Assembly (NCBI RefSeq): GCF_035594125.1
Contig: NC_087185.1
Coordinates: 11,556,664-11,620,663 of the forward strand
Source: Scylla paramamosain
Taxonomy: Eukaryota > Arthropoda > Malacostraca > Decapoda > Portunidae
Direction of reading: 5' to 3'
Length of the DNA stretch: 64,000 bases
The notes beneath the pieces are model-generated. The model saw only the letters and a program-made list of their open reading frames with translations. It did no database searches and was not told the DNA's origin. Of the stretch, positions 10,605-23,280 are shown one piece after another; position 1 is the first letter of the stretch; each line of letters starts with the position of its first letter. The position numbers and the translations under genes are program-made.

Positions 10605-10618
10605 TGAGGGGGGAGTAT
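10605..10618 (+). other. Polypurine tract
   Basis: tgaggggggagtat lies directly before the 3' LTR, the expected place and composition of the plus-strand primer. Confidence 0.75.
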
Positions 10619-11218
10619 TGTAGGAGTACATAGATACACCATTAGAAGTTCGAGGTAGGTTCCAGTAATGCGGTTTACACCTCGTTGGGTACTGCTACGG
10701 TCTCGGTCATTCGGCTGACTGGACGCCTACTTAAAACACCACACACTCACGCCTGCAATGGTTTTCCTTTCCTTTATTGTGATTTAAGCACCACCTGGAG
10801 TTTGGGTAAGCACTTTGTATTATGATGGTATTGTGATTATGATGTATTGTGATTATGATATATTTATTTAGTATTAACTTTGATGAACATGTAAGTGTAT
10901 GTGATTACAGTTAAAAGTATTTGGGTGATCTTGTTAAGTACTTATTGTGAATGTACCTTGTTGGTGATATTTGATAGAAACATGATTTTCTATGGAGTTG
11001 GATTAGTATAACATTTCCAGACCATGTTTATATTATAACTTGTGATGTGTCCGCTAAATTCGTGTAGGATTTCGTATTCACTTAATTGGTTGTTGGCAGG
11101 CCTCTGTTGTATACTTGCTGTGACCGTGTCTGGGGAATCTAACTGCGCCTGTGAACAGCGCCCGCAAATAAACTCACGGCATCTGTCTGGAAGTTTCTGT
11201 ACCAATCCCCGCTCTACA
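10619..11218 (+). repeat. 3' LTR of the CsRn1-like element
   Basis: 600 bp, starting TGTAGGAGTACATAG and ending CTCTACA, followed by the ACTG target duplication. Confidence 0.92.
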
Positions 11219-11312
11219 ACTGTCCATGCTTTTAAGACCAAACTGGATATATACAGAGATAGGATATTATGAGATTACTCCCCTCCCATAAACCACAACT
11301 AGGTAAACTAGG
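11219..11312 (+). mobile_element. CR1-like relic, downstream part
   Basis: Continues the frame broken at 5438 (VHAFKTKLDIYRDRIL, then stop) and ends in the short 3' tail actaggtaaactaggtaaa followed by (CA)n. This is how CR1-type elements of arthropods often end. Confidence 0.7.
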
Positions 11313-11465
<153 letters not shown>

Positions 11466-11775
11466 TTTCATTCTTATAATTCCAGCATCTTTTCATCTTT
11501 AGATATATAGATATTTTTTTACTGCACCAAGAAAAATATATACAGTATATACACATTATAGGTTGTGGTCCATCAAAAAACACATTAAAAAGGTTTTGAC
11601 CAGTTCTTATGCTTTTATAAATATTACATCATACAGAGTTTCTTTTGACAGATTTACTATATTATGTATATTATGGTTCTCTGTAATAATGAAAGTCATT
11701 GTTTATTATTTCTTATTCTGTTTAGAGTTGTGTAGTTTTTTAATATTTGACTGTCACTGTGTCCTCCCCATCCAG

Positions 11776-11901
11776 GCTTCCTGACAGCACTGAATTGCTG
11801 GAATGTACGAGTCACCACCAAGCTGCAGGATTTCTTCATGGTGACCAAGATTGGTGCATTGCTCATTGTCATCATTGCTGGCATCGTCCACCTTTGCATG
11901 G
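11776..11901 (+). CDS. SLC7 exon 4
   Basis: Acceptor ccatccag, donor gtgagtg. Encodes helices 4-5: LTALNCWNV, then KLQDFFMVTKIGALL and IIAGIVHLCMG, closely matching LAT proteins. Confidence 0.9.
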
Positions 11902-12443
11902 GTGAGTGTTTGAACAAGTGAGCCAGTGAGTGAGTGAGTGAATGTGTCTTTAGCAGCATTGCCCTTCACTGCAATGCCATCAGCCAGTCAGTCAGTCAGG
12001 TGTCAGTCTACATTATATTAATTTTGGGGAGTCTTGTATCCCATAGCTATTAAGTATATTTAAAAGACTGATGTTTACTTTATTTTTTGTAGGGATAGAA
12101 CAAAATCATATGTGTCTGAAACCTCACATAGCAAGTTTGATTGATCCTGTTGTGAAATCTTGTTAATTGTAGTAGCACACCAATCTAATTATTCTTTAGT
12201 GCCTTCAGTTATATGTGTTCATGTTTCCTATGGCTTTCTATTTAAACCCTTGTTTAAGTCTTGTTAGTAAGCCATTTTTATGCATAGAACTTTGCTTTAT
12301 TGTGCTTTTGTTGATTCTTTACAGTCAAGATGTGAAAAATCCAAGTTCCAGAACACATTAAAAATTCTTAATAGTCTTTCTGAAGTACACAAAAAAAAAA
12401 AAAAAAAATCTACATCATAATAATCTTCACCTCCACTTTTCAG

Positions 12444-12588
12444 GCAACACTGGGAACTTCCACAACTCCTTCCAGGGCACCAGCACTGAGCCAGGCGAGA
12501 TAGCTGTCTCCTTCTACTCAGGCATATTTTCCTATGCTGGATGGAACTACCTCAACTTCATGACGGAGGAGCTGAAGAACCCATTTGT
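12444..12588 (+). CDS. SLC7 exon 5
   Basis: Acceptor acttttcag, donor gtgagtac. Encodes the loop before helix 6 and helix 6 with SGIFSYAGWNYLNFMTEE. The phenylalanine before the SYAGWNY motif corresponds to the LAT1 gating residue Phe252. Confidence 0.92.
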
Positions 12589-13379
12589 GTGAGTACCGTA
12601 TCTCCCTCACTTGGCACCACACTGCCACTCACACCAGCTGGTTTGTTGGCCTTGGCTCAAGCTTTACTGTGACAAGACACAAACACAAGGCAAAGCAGGA
12701 CTGACTGTGAGGTGCTTCCCTTATGGTCCAAGCAGTAAAAACTTGTCCTTTTGGGTTGTCAGATTTGGGTTCAAGCTCTAGTCAGGTTTACCTTGCTCAT
12801 TTATGATAGATTAATTTCTTGCTGTTTTGTAATGGAGAGCATACTTCTTTGTAGAGTTGTGACAGAATGGTCTATCTTTTTAAGCATATACCTTTGCTTT
12901 TTATCTGTTATCTATAAATCGTGATATGTGAATCATCTTTTTCCATTTTGGACTTGTATATTTTGCAAATGATCTATATGTCTTTGTACCAAATTAACAT
13001 GCCACTTAAAGGTATCATGAATGCAAATTACCTTTCTGTTTTTGTATTATTTTGATTTCTTTATTGGAGTGACAAATATTGTTTCATTGGTTACAGTGTT
13101 TTCCTCATAAAGTATTTTTGTTCCTTCCTTGGATTCTGTATAACTATTCTTGAATAAATTTATGTGAAGGAAATAATAATATCTTGTTCACATTATAGGT
13201 TTTCTATATATTACATCTTCACAAGAAATAATTAAGAACAGCTTCACTAGAATATGAGCAACATTGTGAAGGTTATGTCCTGTTAATACATAATTAATTT
13301 TGAGAAATACAAGGAGCTCATTGATCAGATATCACCACCAGTCACCACCAGTCCTGTTAACATCACAACCTGCCCACAG
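12589..13379. other. Intron 5
   Basis: AT-rich intron. No transposon end or other feature was recognised. Confidence 0.6.
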
Positions 13380-13503
13380 TAACCTGCCCCGGGCTATCTA
13401 CATCTCCCTGCCACTGGTGACGCTGGTCTACGTGATGGCCAATGTTGCCTACCTGGCTGTGCTCTCCCCTGTCGACATGCTGGCCTCTGATGCCATTGCT
13501 GTT
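13380..13503 (+). CDS. SLC7 exon 6
   Basis: Acceptor tgcccacag, donor gtgagt. Encodes [18 protein letters not shown] and the start of the external loop ([11 protein letters not shown]). Confidence 0.9.
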
Positions 13504-13963
13504 GTGAGTACACCATTGACAGCTTCCATGAGTAATTTGCATTGTGTTGTTGTTGGCACCATGTGACTGTTGTGGCACAAGTGATAGATAAGTTAGTCAG
13601 ATCATTCAGTAATTACTTTTATAGAGAACGTAATTATAGCAGACATTGCTCAAACTTTTCTAGTGTTTTGAGTCCATTCTTTAAACTTTACAATAATATG
13701 TAATAGCTTAGATATTTTGGTTCTCCTATTAGCATACCACAGTGTATTTATGTTAGAGGAAAAGACAGTAATCAGGAATTATCATTAATATTAAGTTTGG
13801 CTTATCTAGCACCTGTAGACTTCAAGCATTATATAATATGAAAATTACTTACCTTTCTAAATTTTCTCCCCATTGTTTTTTAATAATTTTATCACACGCT
13901 ATCCAAGCTAATGGTCAGTGTTACAGAACATAACCTTAGTTGTTGTTGTTGCCTTGATGACAG
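13504..13963. other. Intron 6
   Basis: AT-rich intron. Nothing further was recognised. Confidence 0.6.
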
Positions 13964-14067
13964 ACCTTTGCTGACCGTCTAATGGGCAGCGGCAGCTGGG
14001 TGATGCCCTTGCTGGTGGCCCTCTCAGCCTTTGGTGGTCTCTCAGTGCACATCATGACTTCCTCCTG
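13964..14067 (+). CDS. SLC7 exon 7
   Basis: Acceptor gatgacag, donor gtaggtg. Encodes TFADRLMGSGSW and helix 8 (ALSAFGGLSVHIMTSS). The split codon at the 3' end begins TG and makes tryptophan with the next exon, where the family has arginine. Confidence 0.88.
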
Positions 14068-14561
14068 GTAGGTGTTGCTCCTGCTAGCCTTTCAGATCTA
14101 TTTTCATCTGTTCACCACCTATTATGTTTGTTGATGTAATATATGTATAATTTTCCCAGCTGATTCATCACTCTTCTTGACCACCTGCTCTTAGATAGGG
14201 AAAACTAGCTAAATCGCACTACATCCACACATCTCAGGCTATCTATCTCTATACCAGGCTTGTTTTATCCTTCAGGGTAGATAGGTAAGGCAAGGCATCA
14301 ACATCAGGGTCTGGAGAAAATTTAACTGCTCTTCCTCTCATACACTTGACTCATCATAACCACAAATACTTCACTTCAGGATTGTCTAGCTCTTTTTGAC
14401 TGAGGAATTTAGGCTTTCTTAATTCAAAACACAATTAAGAAAACTAAGAGAACTTGTAAAAGAAGCCATCAGGCCTACATGTGGCAGTCCATGCATGGAA
14501 CATACTGACACATCTATTTCTATCTTTCATTGTCAACCATCAATTATAAGAAACATAAGAA

Positions 14562-14783
<222 letters not shown>

Positions 14784-15114
14784 CCTAGACTCACATCTGG
14801 TGTTATACTCCTGCGTTCAGGTTTTCTGTCATATATGAATAGCTGTAGTGTTTGGTGAAAATACCACTGTGCTATATTAAGAGATTTCCTGCTTCATTTA
14901 TAACCACTAATGATGATGGAGTTCAATTCTAAAGTTATCTTATTTATTTTAACAGAGAATCCACTTTATTCAAGAATTTAGATATACTTGATTGCAAGAT
15001 TTCCATGAGCTCCACAATCCATTCCTTTCATACACTCCCTCAACTCTGTCAGATTTAGAGCACAAGTTATGACTGGTAGTAATGCCCCACTCACCAGCTT
15101 AATGATGTTGACAG

Positions 15115-15211
15115 GTTGTGCTTTGTGGGTGCAAGACAAGGCCACTTCCCAGACAACCTTGCTCTCATCAACTGTAAATGCAACACTCCAATGTCTTCTC
15201 TCATCTTCCTG
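15115..15211 (+). CDS. SLC7 exon 8
   Basis: Acceptor gttgacag, donor gtaagac. Encodes LCFVGARQGHFPDNLALINC and the start of helix 9, matching the FVGAREGH block of the family. Confidence 0.88.
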
Positions 15212-15719
15212 GTAAGACATTGTGCAATGCTATGTGTGTGTGTGTGTGTGTGTGTGTTTATAGGTTTTTTATTATTGTCATTAACAGATTCATTGCTGTG
15301 GCTTTTATGTATTTTAAAACAGTATGTGTGACACCTTTCATAATTTTTGTGAATAGTAGCTTTGGTTCAATTAGTCCTCTACATGTTGCAGTTGTGTTTT
15401 TTTGAAGTTGGACAAAAACAACATAATTTTTTGTTATTTTCATTGTTTTTTTTGTCAGTAAAATACTACTACCACTACTACTGTGTGTGTGTGTGTGTGT
15501 GTGAGCATGCATCATGGTCCTTATGGTGCCCCTCAGGATGTGCAGTGTGAGCTAATATTTTGACAGATGGAAAGAAGTATGGAAGTGAATGTACTTATGT
15601 GTACATTATTGCTTACCTACACAAACATTTTTTAGTTCTTAACTTCATCAGTCTTTAGTTTCCAATTTGATGTATTTGTATGAAAAGTGATTGATGAGTT
15701 TTCCTAGAGTTATTAATAG

Positions 15720-15769
<50 letters not shown>

Positions 15770-16134
15770 TATATATTATTCAGTCAGACAGAACACATCC
15801 TCACAAATGAAGAAAATAGATTTAGGTTGGAATGTTTAGTTAGCTTGGTGCATCTAAAAGTGAATATTTGTCTAAATGCAGTTTGTCTATTATTTTCTTG
15901 TAATCACCTTCTGTATCAGAACAAAAGCATGTGGGACTAGTTCAAAGTACCTGGTGCCACAGCCCCACATGATGAGATCTGGCACAACTGCCTGTAATGC
16001 CCCTTCATGCTCTCCTTCACTTAGTCATTAACAGTTTGTCTTACTGAGTGAGAGGTTGACAAGGCATTCCATTTTAACCACAGCTTGGAATATTCACAAA
16101 GACTCACCTCCACCTCCTCTCCTTCCTCTTCCAG
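15212..16134. other. Intron 8 with CA/TG microsatellites
   Basis: (TG)n near 15233-15257 and 15482-15503, and (CA)n at 15724-15763. Nothing else was recognised. Confidence 0.7.
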
Positions 16135-16285
16135 GGCCTGTTGTCACTGGTCTACCTCTCCACCACAGACATCTACCGCCTCATTGACTATGCCAGCTTT
16201 GTAGAGAGTTCATTCATCCTGTGCAGTATCGCCATTCTGCTGTACATGTCCTGAAAAATACCCTGACATGGAGCGGCCCATCAAG
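16135..16285 (+). pseudogene. SLC7 exon 9 with premature stop and extra base
   Basis: Acceptor ttccag, donor gtgagc. Encodes helices 9-10 (SLVYLSTTDIYRLIDYASF). After LLYM the family has Arg-Trp-Lys. Here serine is followed by TGA (16252-16254) and a run of five A, one more than expected. The next 30 bases fit the family only in the shifted frame (DMERPIK). This is exon 9 of those holding coding sequence when the start exon is counted as exon 1, and the ninth of eleven listed (called exon 10 in the gene entry if the implied untranslated exon is counted). Confidence 0.85.
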
Positions 16286-16407
16286 GTGAGCACCAGACAG
16301 CAGTGGTGGCTGTGATTATGATCTGCCTGTGGTTTTATTTATATTTATTTACTCGTATATATACATTTTTTTATTCATTTATTGTTATTTGTTTATTTAT
16401 TTATTTG

Positions 16408-16441
<34 letters not shown>

Positions 16442-17120
16442 CTCACAACACAATATGGGAATGGGATTATGATGATGATTCAGCCTTAGAAAATGGAGCA
16501 ATGGAAGAAGATGGAATAACAGGATAAGAAAAAAAGACTGAAAGAGGAGAAGCAGGAGAAAAATAGGGCTAGCAGGAGAAGGAGAATAGGATGTTACTTG
16601 GGAACAACAGCAATTGATCTGAAAGGAGAGGTGAAAACCCCACACTGGTGGATTACCAGTTTCAGGAATCATGGCCTGCTGTGTGAGAGTGCTGGCCCAG
16701 GGAGTCAATCCCCAACAACTTGGTCTCATGGCTGCCTTTACAGGAAAACCTGTTTCATTAAGTCTGTTCACTGAAAGCTGAACTAGGCAAGCTGTGTCAC
16801 CCTAGAGGAATTAGTGAGAAATAAAGAAAATGTATCAATAAATGCATCGCCAACATGAGTTAGGCACCACTGCTGCCACACAACCACCACATCAATACAT
16901 ACTACCTCCTCAGAGCTTATTTATAGTTGAAATGTATAATTATCATGATGATCTGTTGAACAACAGACAAACCACTTTGCTCTGAGAAGGCTGTGTGTGT
17001 GTAGCTGAAAGAGGACATAGTTGTCACAGAAATTATACTAAATATATAGACAAATGGCATGCTGATAATTAGAACAGGACACAGATGCCACAAGACCACA
17101 ACGCCTCCCTCTCTGTGCAG
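16286..17120. other. Intron with (TG)n microsatellite
   Basis: (TG)n at about 16409-16440 followed by an A- and G-rich stretch. No gene was recognised. Confidence 0.6.
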
Positions 17121-17298
17121 GTGAACATCATCGTTCCCATCGCCTTCCTGCTGGTGTGTGGCTTCCTGGTGTTTCTGCCGCTGTATGTGCGGCCATATGA
17201 GGTGGGCATGGGCCTGCTCATCACTGGCTCTGGGGTGCCTGCCTACTTCCTCTTTGTGTACTGGCAGAACAAGCCAAAAATTGTCAGAACAGCACTTG
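17121..17298 (+). CDS. SLC7 exon 10
   Basis: Acceptor tctgtgcag, donor gtgagt. Encodes the last two helices: VNIIVPIAFLLVCGFLVFLP and LLITGSGVPAYFLFVYW. It is open and family-like, so the damage upstream is local. Confidence 0.88.
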
Positions 17299-17817
17299 GT
17301 GAGTGGTCTGTTTATGGTTGTCCTTTTGTTCATGGGATGTTAGGCCAGTGTGCCACAAAATAGTAGCAAGACAATACTGAGTGGTATGAATGAGCCCTTA
17401 CTTGTGGAGGGGCACTGAAAGACTAGAGCTTTCTTTTCCATCTTTCTTGAATATTTCTTGATAATGTGAGTAATATTCACTGTTTGCCATATTTTCCTTG
17501 GCAAGAAAATAAATGATGAGCAGTATGGTTTACCACCTTCTTACATTGAACTATTTCAGTGCCATCTATTCACTCACCAACAGCTGGAGCAAGGAATATA
17601 CATCCATACTTTCATTCATATAATAATGTAATAACATTCTCAGTACTTTTTTACATCTTAGCCTCAAGCTTTATAAATTTATGTGCATCTATCTCTATAC
17701 TAAGCAGACATTCTCACAAAAAGTACAGAGAATTAAACTATCCATTCCCTCACACAGCATCACCTGACCTGGTGTCCACACATCCAAAACTGACATTGTC
17801 CTGTGTCCTTCCAACAG

Positions 17818-17870
17818 ACCAACTCACTGTTTGGACACAGTTGCTCTTCGTATCTGTGAAAACTGAGTGA
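17818..17870 (+). CDS. SLC7 terminal coding exon
   Basis: Acceptor ccttccaacag. The frame continues from the phase 1 codon to give DQLTVWTQLLFVSVKTE and TGA at 17868. This matches the short cytosolic tail (TQK-LL-VV pattern) that ends arthropod light subunits. Confidence 0.75.
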
Positions 17871-18192
17871 GGAGTGACTGACTGCACCTCCTCTACCATT
17901 ACTACCATCACTGCTGCTGCTACTGCTGCTGCTGCTCTACCACAGCTGCCAAGAAATGCACTTGTGTGTGTGTGTGTGTGTGTGTGTCATCATATCATAC
18001 AGCCTTCACATATTTTATCCACTCGGTTATGGTTCTGTGCATCATGGCAAATCACACTGCTGGTAGACAATGGATATCTGAAATGTTCCCTACTTTAATC
18101 TCCTCTGAACTGCTGTTACTGCTGATGCTGCTGGATCCTTGGTGATCTGTTTGTATTTTTGCTCAAGTGGCTTGTGTGTGTGTGTGTGTGTG

Positions 18193-18573
18193 TAATAATA
18201 ATAATAATAATAATAATAATATCAGGTTTATTTATCAAGAGGCAGCAGACAATACAGTGATAGTCGCTGAAGGGGTCTTGATTTACATGGTATACATATT
18301 TACATATATATATGGTATATATATTTACATGGCAGCAGCTTCACCGCTTTTACAGTGTGGACATGATTGAACTGCATACGATATTTATTTATTTATTTTT
18401 TTTGGCAGAAGCTGCACCATTTACATAACTTCACCACTTTCATAGTGTGGACATGATTGAACTGCATACGATATACATCTTTGGCAGGAGCTTTGCCACA
18501 GAATAACAAACACCTACTGGGGGATCGAACATGGGACCTTCCGCCTCCCAGTCAGGAGCGCTACCCGTTACGT
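18193..18573 (-). mobile_element. tRNA-derived SINE remnant
   Basis: On the minus strand the head at about 18573-18520 reads like a tRNA: a box A-like tagcgctcctgactgggag and a box B-like gttcgatcc. The tail is a (TTA)n run at 18193-18221. Within the body, a block ending acatgattgaactgcatacg occurs twice (18331-18384 and 18404-18476). Confidence 0.6.
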
Positions 18574-19228
18574 GTGTGTGTGTGTGTCCTGATGGACCTT
18601 GGGGGGGCAGCTGGATGGTGTGAACTGTTGTCAGTGATGACAACACGCACACACATATGTGGCAAAAGCAACACAGCAGCAGATTTGTCAGCCTGGATAT
18701 GCTCTTTGTAATCTGTGATACTTTTCAGAAGGGGAATATTGAAGGTTTTATACATTATTTATTAGTTATTGTATTTTGGTCATAGGCTGATTTTGCACCA
18801 CTTTAGCTGATAATTTGAAATTGGTTCTGAACCCAAGAAATACTTGAAGGTGCAATTTTCAGATAAATTAAATAGTATTCCAATTGTACATAGAGATAAC
18901 AGAAAGTAAGTGAGAGTATTACATATCTGTTTTCGGTATTTTGATTTTTAGGTTTTCACCAAGAGGGTTGTTAGTCCTGGTCTTTGCTTACTGCCTGTCT
19001 GGACCTCACAGTGGTGATGGGAAGCCTCAAGGCAGCTGTGTGGGCCATTCTGGATGAGTATGTGCTGGATGGATGTTAACTGGCACCACATGAGCTTATT
19101 TGTTGGCAGATCCAGATGTTCGGAGTACCACAGTTGCTGAGACAATGAGGCAGTCCTGTTAGGGAAGTTTAGTGACTGAACACTGAAGGTTGACCAAACT
19201 CCTCTTGGGCTACAGCTATCATTGTACT

Positions 19229-19290
19229 CATAGCTCAATGGGTAAAGAGTTGTGTACCTTGAATGTTTTGATGGGAATCCTAGTGCTATT
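19229..19290 (+). mobile_element. Degenerate tRNA-like SINE head
   Basis: tagctcaatgggtaaagagt resembles box A of a tRNA gene, and gatgggaatcc lies where box B should be. Too decayed to be a functional tRNA. Confidence 0.35.
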
Positions 19291-20130
19291 CCCCTTATGC
19301 CTTGCTCAGCAGGTGTCTGAGACCTGTGGATGGTGGTGTTATCACTGTCAAAAATGTTTTATTGTCCCACACTTTTTCCCATTGTCTTTAACATTTTCCC
19401 TTAGTATTAAGTCCAATAATCCACAGACTCTCCTCACAAATATAACAGGTGACAGATGCTAAGGAGGTCACAGGACTTAAGATTGAGGGAAATGCTAAAC
19501 ACTGGGAGTGAGTGTGGCAAATTACATGACCTCTGACCAGACTAGACCAACAGGATAAATGAACACGGCCTAACTCCAGGCTGTGCTGTGTGGAGGCAGT
19601 CCTGGGGTGAGGTGACAGCTGGTGTGACACTCGTAGTCACTGGAGCAGCCAAGAAGCCTCACGACAATTATAAATTGATTAGCTTTGGCACAAGCCTTTG
19701 TTATCAGCTAGGCTTGCCTCCTTCACAATGCTCCTGTCTTCCCCTGTGGTGGTCAGCCACTGCCTGCACCTCTGCCTTGTAGGGAATTTACCTCCTGCTC
19801 ATGAGTGACACGATGAAGGAAAGGAAATAAATGTACATCTTTTCATCTCTGCATGGGACAAATGAGGGCTGTGTGTGTGTGTGTGTATTTCATAATTTAT
19901 CTTATTTTTTTTCTGGGCATTTATGGTGCTGAAAGACAAGAAAATTCATGCATACTTTATGATCACTCATTATTAATCTTTTTATTTTATTATCCTTTTC
20001 ATTATCATCAAGACCATGCTGGGCTTTAATAATTATTAATGTGTGTGTGTTCGTGTGTGTGTGTGTGTGTGTAATTATAGATATGTAGTTGTATTCATGT
20101 CCGGTGGCAAATCAGATATATTTTGCACAT

Positions 20131-20172
<42 letters not shown>

Positions 20173-20464
20173 TTTTGGCCCAACAGTGGGTAATGATGAT
20201 GTGTAAAGCATATTTTTCTAGGAGCAAATGAGGCAATGTGTCCGCCAGGCATCAACATGTCACTTCATTGTTACCATGTTTTTAAGAATGAAATAAATGT
20301 GCCTTTTTTACTGCTAGCTTGTTTGATTGTCATCAATGTGTGTGTGTGTCATGCGAATCTTTCTGGACTCTAGCCGTACCAGCTATTCTCTCTGTAGAGC
20401 TTAGAGATCATGATTATGGTTTAAATCCAAGGAAGCTACAGACTTGAGCTTCTTTGAGATGAGT

Positions 20465-20600
20465 AAGTTGAGACCTGTCACGCAACACGTTCCATTGGCT
20501 CACAGCCGAGAGGAGGAGGATTCGACTCCCGGGCCGAGAGGAGAGGAGCTGTGGGATTTGTCTCCCTCCCTTGCTGGAGTGCAGACCCCCTACTAAGATG
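20465..20600 (+). mobile_element. tRNA-like SINE remnant
   Basis: ggctcacagccgagaggagg followed by ggattcgactcccgggcc resembles the anticodon-arm to T-arm part of tRNA-derived SINE heads. No tail or target duplication was found. Confidence 0.4.
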
Positions 20601-22060
20601 CCTCTATTCATGGGGAATCCATCTAAAGTTGTGATCCAAGGCATTCTGTGTAGCATGGTGCAGTGTGACCCACCAGGGATCCATGGTTTGGTGGAAGTCA
20701 AGAATTCTACATATCGTATACATTCCTTGGTTGAGGTGGTTCCTCGTGAACATGGCGGGTATCGTGAATCATTATTTCTGCTGTTTCTGTCGTATGAGTT
20801 AAAATATTTGTCTAGCGATGTCAAAGGATGGCCAAACATAAAACAATCGGTGGTTGGTAATATTCAAGAACAGCAGGCGAGGATTGAAAACCGTAGTGAA
20901 CTGGTGAAATGAGCGAAGCTAGGAGGTTGTGGACATGTTCATTATAATGTTGCTTTACCTCAGATGATAAAATATCCATCATGGTGTATATATATATTAA
21001 AACCAATGCAGTCCAAACATGAATAATCCGAATCCAAAGTTGGAACGAAGCCGGATTCCGGACGGACACCACGATAGCTGTCTCGTGTGCGCACTGCGCA
21101 GTGTACTTGGTCGTGAGGAGTGACATCAATGCTTGTCTTTCTCGCCTGAGTCGTTGATGTGCAAGGACGTCTCGTTGTTCTTCTCCTGTGGCCAGAGGTG
21201 TACTCTGTCGTTAAGGCCGTGGGTGGTGCACATGTGCCGGACAGCCAGCTGATGGGCGCCAGACTGTAATGGTAATCAGCCGGCTGCTACTGCCACCCGA
21301 GCCGGTGAGGCCATGAACTGCTCCTCTCTGCCGCCTCCAGATGGACCATCTGCCCTTTGACCACATCTGGTAAGGTTTGTGTCCATTCCCTAAAACTAGT
21401 ACAGCTGACTTAGCCTGGCAGTGGCCTTCCTCCCGCTGCCTCGGTATCCCCGCTGGGGATGCGTCCCCGCCCCTCCCTCGTTCCCGCCAACCCTGACCTA
21501 TATTTAGGTGGTAGTCTAGAGTGATAGTCAAACTGGGTACATGGTGCACCCTAGGGCGCATGATGTTTTTCAAAGGATACTTGGAAATAATTGGGTACAT
21601 GACATGGCTAGTGCATGTAAGAGTGCACAGTAGGCAAAGATGTTTTAGAAACAAAATTGTGTGTCATGTAGCATGTACATGACATGGCCAGTAGGTATAA
21701 GAGTGCACAGTAGTACTCTAATACATATACATGAAGCAAATTGTGTCATGTAAGAAATTAATTTAAACTTAAATTAAAATATTACAAATTTGCGTATTGT
21801 ATATTACACTTCGACGCAACTCGCGCCTCACAGGTTTTGAGTTGTAGCATTTTGCTTTATAGTACATCTAGTACTTATAAAACAGTTATGTAGGATGGGG
21901 TGATTATTTTTTTATTATTAAAACAGAGATGTGCTACTTTAATTTATATTTTTCTGTCTTGAAACTATGTATTTTTTATTTATTTATTTTTTTTTGTAAT
22001 TCATTATCCTATGTGTTAGGATACATGAATATCTCAAAAGCTCCCTTAAAGGTCCATGAG
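20600..22060. other. Region without recognised gene
   Basis: A short direct repeat (catgacatggc, then aagagtgcacagtag) occurs at 21598-21632 and 21677-21712. Open frames here have no domain and are not supported as genes. Confidence 0.4.
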
Positions 22061-22084
22061 CTTATAAAAGGTTGGGAAGCAGTG
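22061..22084. mobile_element. hAT-type terminal inverted repeat (right end only)
   Basis: aaaaggttgggaagcagtg is the complement of the common hAT end CAGTGCTTCCCAACCTTTT. No matching left end was found upstream, so the element is probably truncated or its left end has diverged. Confidence 0.5.
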
Positions 22085-22643
22085 GTCTAGAGGATCCGCC
22101 TCACTGTCGAGGTGTTCCGCCACTGGTGCCCGTCCTGGCGTCCTTCTCTCCCTTTCTCGAAAGGCCGCTTGGTCGGGTAGTGCTTTGGAGGTGACGGACC
22201 AAGGGGTTGTACAGAGTGAGGATAATTTCTTTCATTTATGTTCAAATGATCTGCCGATTAAGACAATTATTTTGTTCGGGTTGTTTACGGCTTACGAACA
22301 TTGTTGGCTGTTTTAGGCTGCTCGATATTGTTACTCCTAAAGGGAAGGAAGTCCTGGATGAGTGTGTGGGTGTACCTTGGCGTCAGCAAAACAAGGTTAG
22401 TGAGTGTAAATGATGAGTGTCCATGAAGGGAGGAGGAGGAGGAGGGGAAGAGAAAAATAGTATTAGTACTACTACTACTACTACTAATGCAATATGTGGT
22501 GTAAATTATTTCATATCGCAGAGTCTCGTGGCGTAATGCATCCCACAATTACGTATTTGCTTTTTATACGAAACATGGTTATACTTCTTTCAAGTTCACA
22601 GAAAACGGATTTTCACAACAAAAGGAGAACCTCACAGAACCAA
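22085..22643. other. Region without recognised gene
   Basis: Contains short (GGA)n near 22428-22445 and (ACT)n near 22470-22487. Nothing else was recognised. Confidence 0.4.
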
Positions 22644-22862
22644 GGACTATTTTGAAACACTTCTGTGCCACGCCTCCACTACTTTCAGAAGACTGTAGTT
22701 GAAGTTGCAAGGGTCTTCAAGGGTGTTTTTATATTTCTGGTGGCAGATAAACAAGATTCCCTTGTTATGAACAAGAGAAAGACTCTAGAGAACTCGGCTG
22801 ATCAAGTCTGTGGCCTTTGAACATTGTCGTATTGAGAGAGCGAAGTGTTTCAGAATACAGGC
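22644..22862 (-). mobile_element. Foldback MITE, copy 5 (inverted)
   Basis: Same family as the copies at 1354-3402. Reads from ggactattttgaaacacttc to gcgaagtgtttcagaatac in the inverted orientation, with the internal block cctccactactttc. Confidence 0.75.
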
Positions 22863-23077
22863 ATCAAACACAACGAGGCGTGATCCGAAGCTGTGTTGGT
22901 GCTCCGATCAGAAGAGTGAGACAGCCGCGGCGCTCAGATCAGTCCTGCCGCCAGTCGCCGCCCAGCCTCGGATGGCGGAGGGGGCACGCTTGTTTCCGAT
23001 CCGGGATATGTGCTTGTGTTTCACTTGTGACGACTCTCTGACACCTCTGGATGGTTGTGTGTACCTGGCATCCCTGC

Positions 23078-23228
23078 AACACACACACACACACACACAC
23101 ACGTCCATGTACCATAGCTTATAATTTAACAGCAAAACATGATTACAAACATAAAGACATCCAAAATTATAGAACTACAAACCAACATAACACCATATGT
23201 TAATAAATACAAAATAAGTAACAATCAG

Positions 23229-23262
<34 letters not shown>

Positions 23263-23280
23263 CAGCAGCAGCAGCAGCAG
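23078..23280. repeat. (CA)n and (CAG)n microsatellites
   Basis: (CA)n at 23078-23101 and 23233-23260, the latter joined to (CAG)n at 23261-23280. Confidence 0.9.

Larger units (their letters stand above)
17871..20297 (+). other. Transporter 3' untranslated or downstream region
   Basis: No coding sequence was recognised. AATAAA hexamers at 19826-19831 and 20292-20297 are candidate polyadenylation signals. Microsatellites include (TG)n near 17964-17987, (TG)n followed by (TAA)n at 18174-18221, (TG)n near 20041-20072 and (GA)n at 20134-20169. Confidence 0.5.

Noticed and set aside
20414..20912. Frames of 113-141 residues on both strands
   Set aside because: No domain was recognised, and the stretch begins with a SINE-like head.
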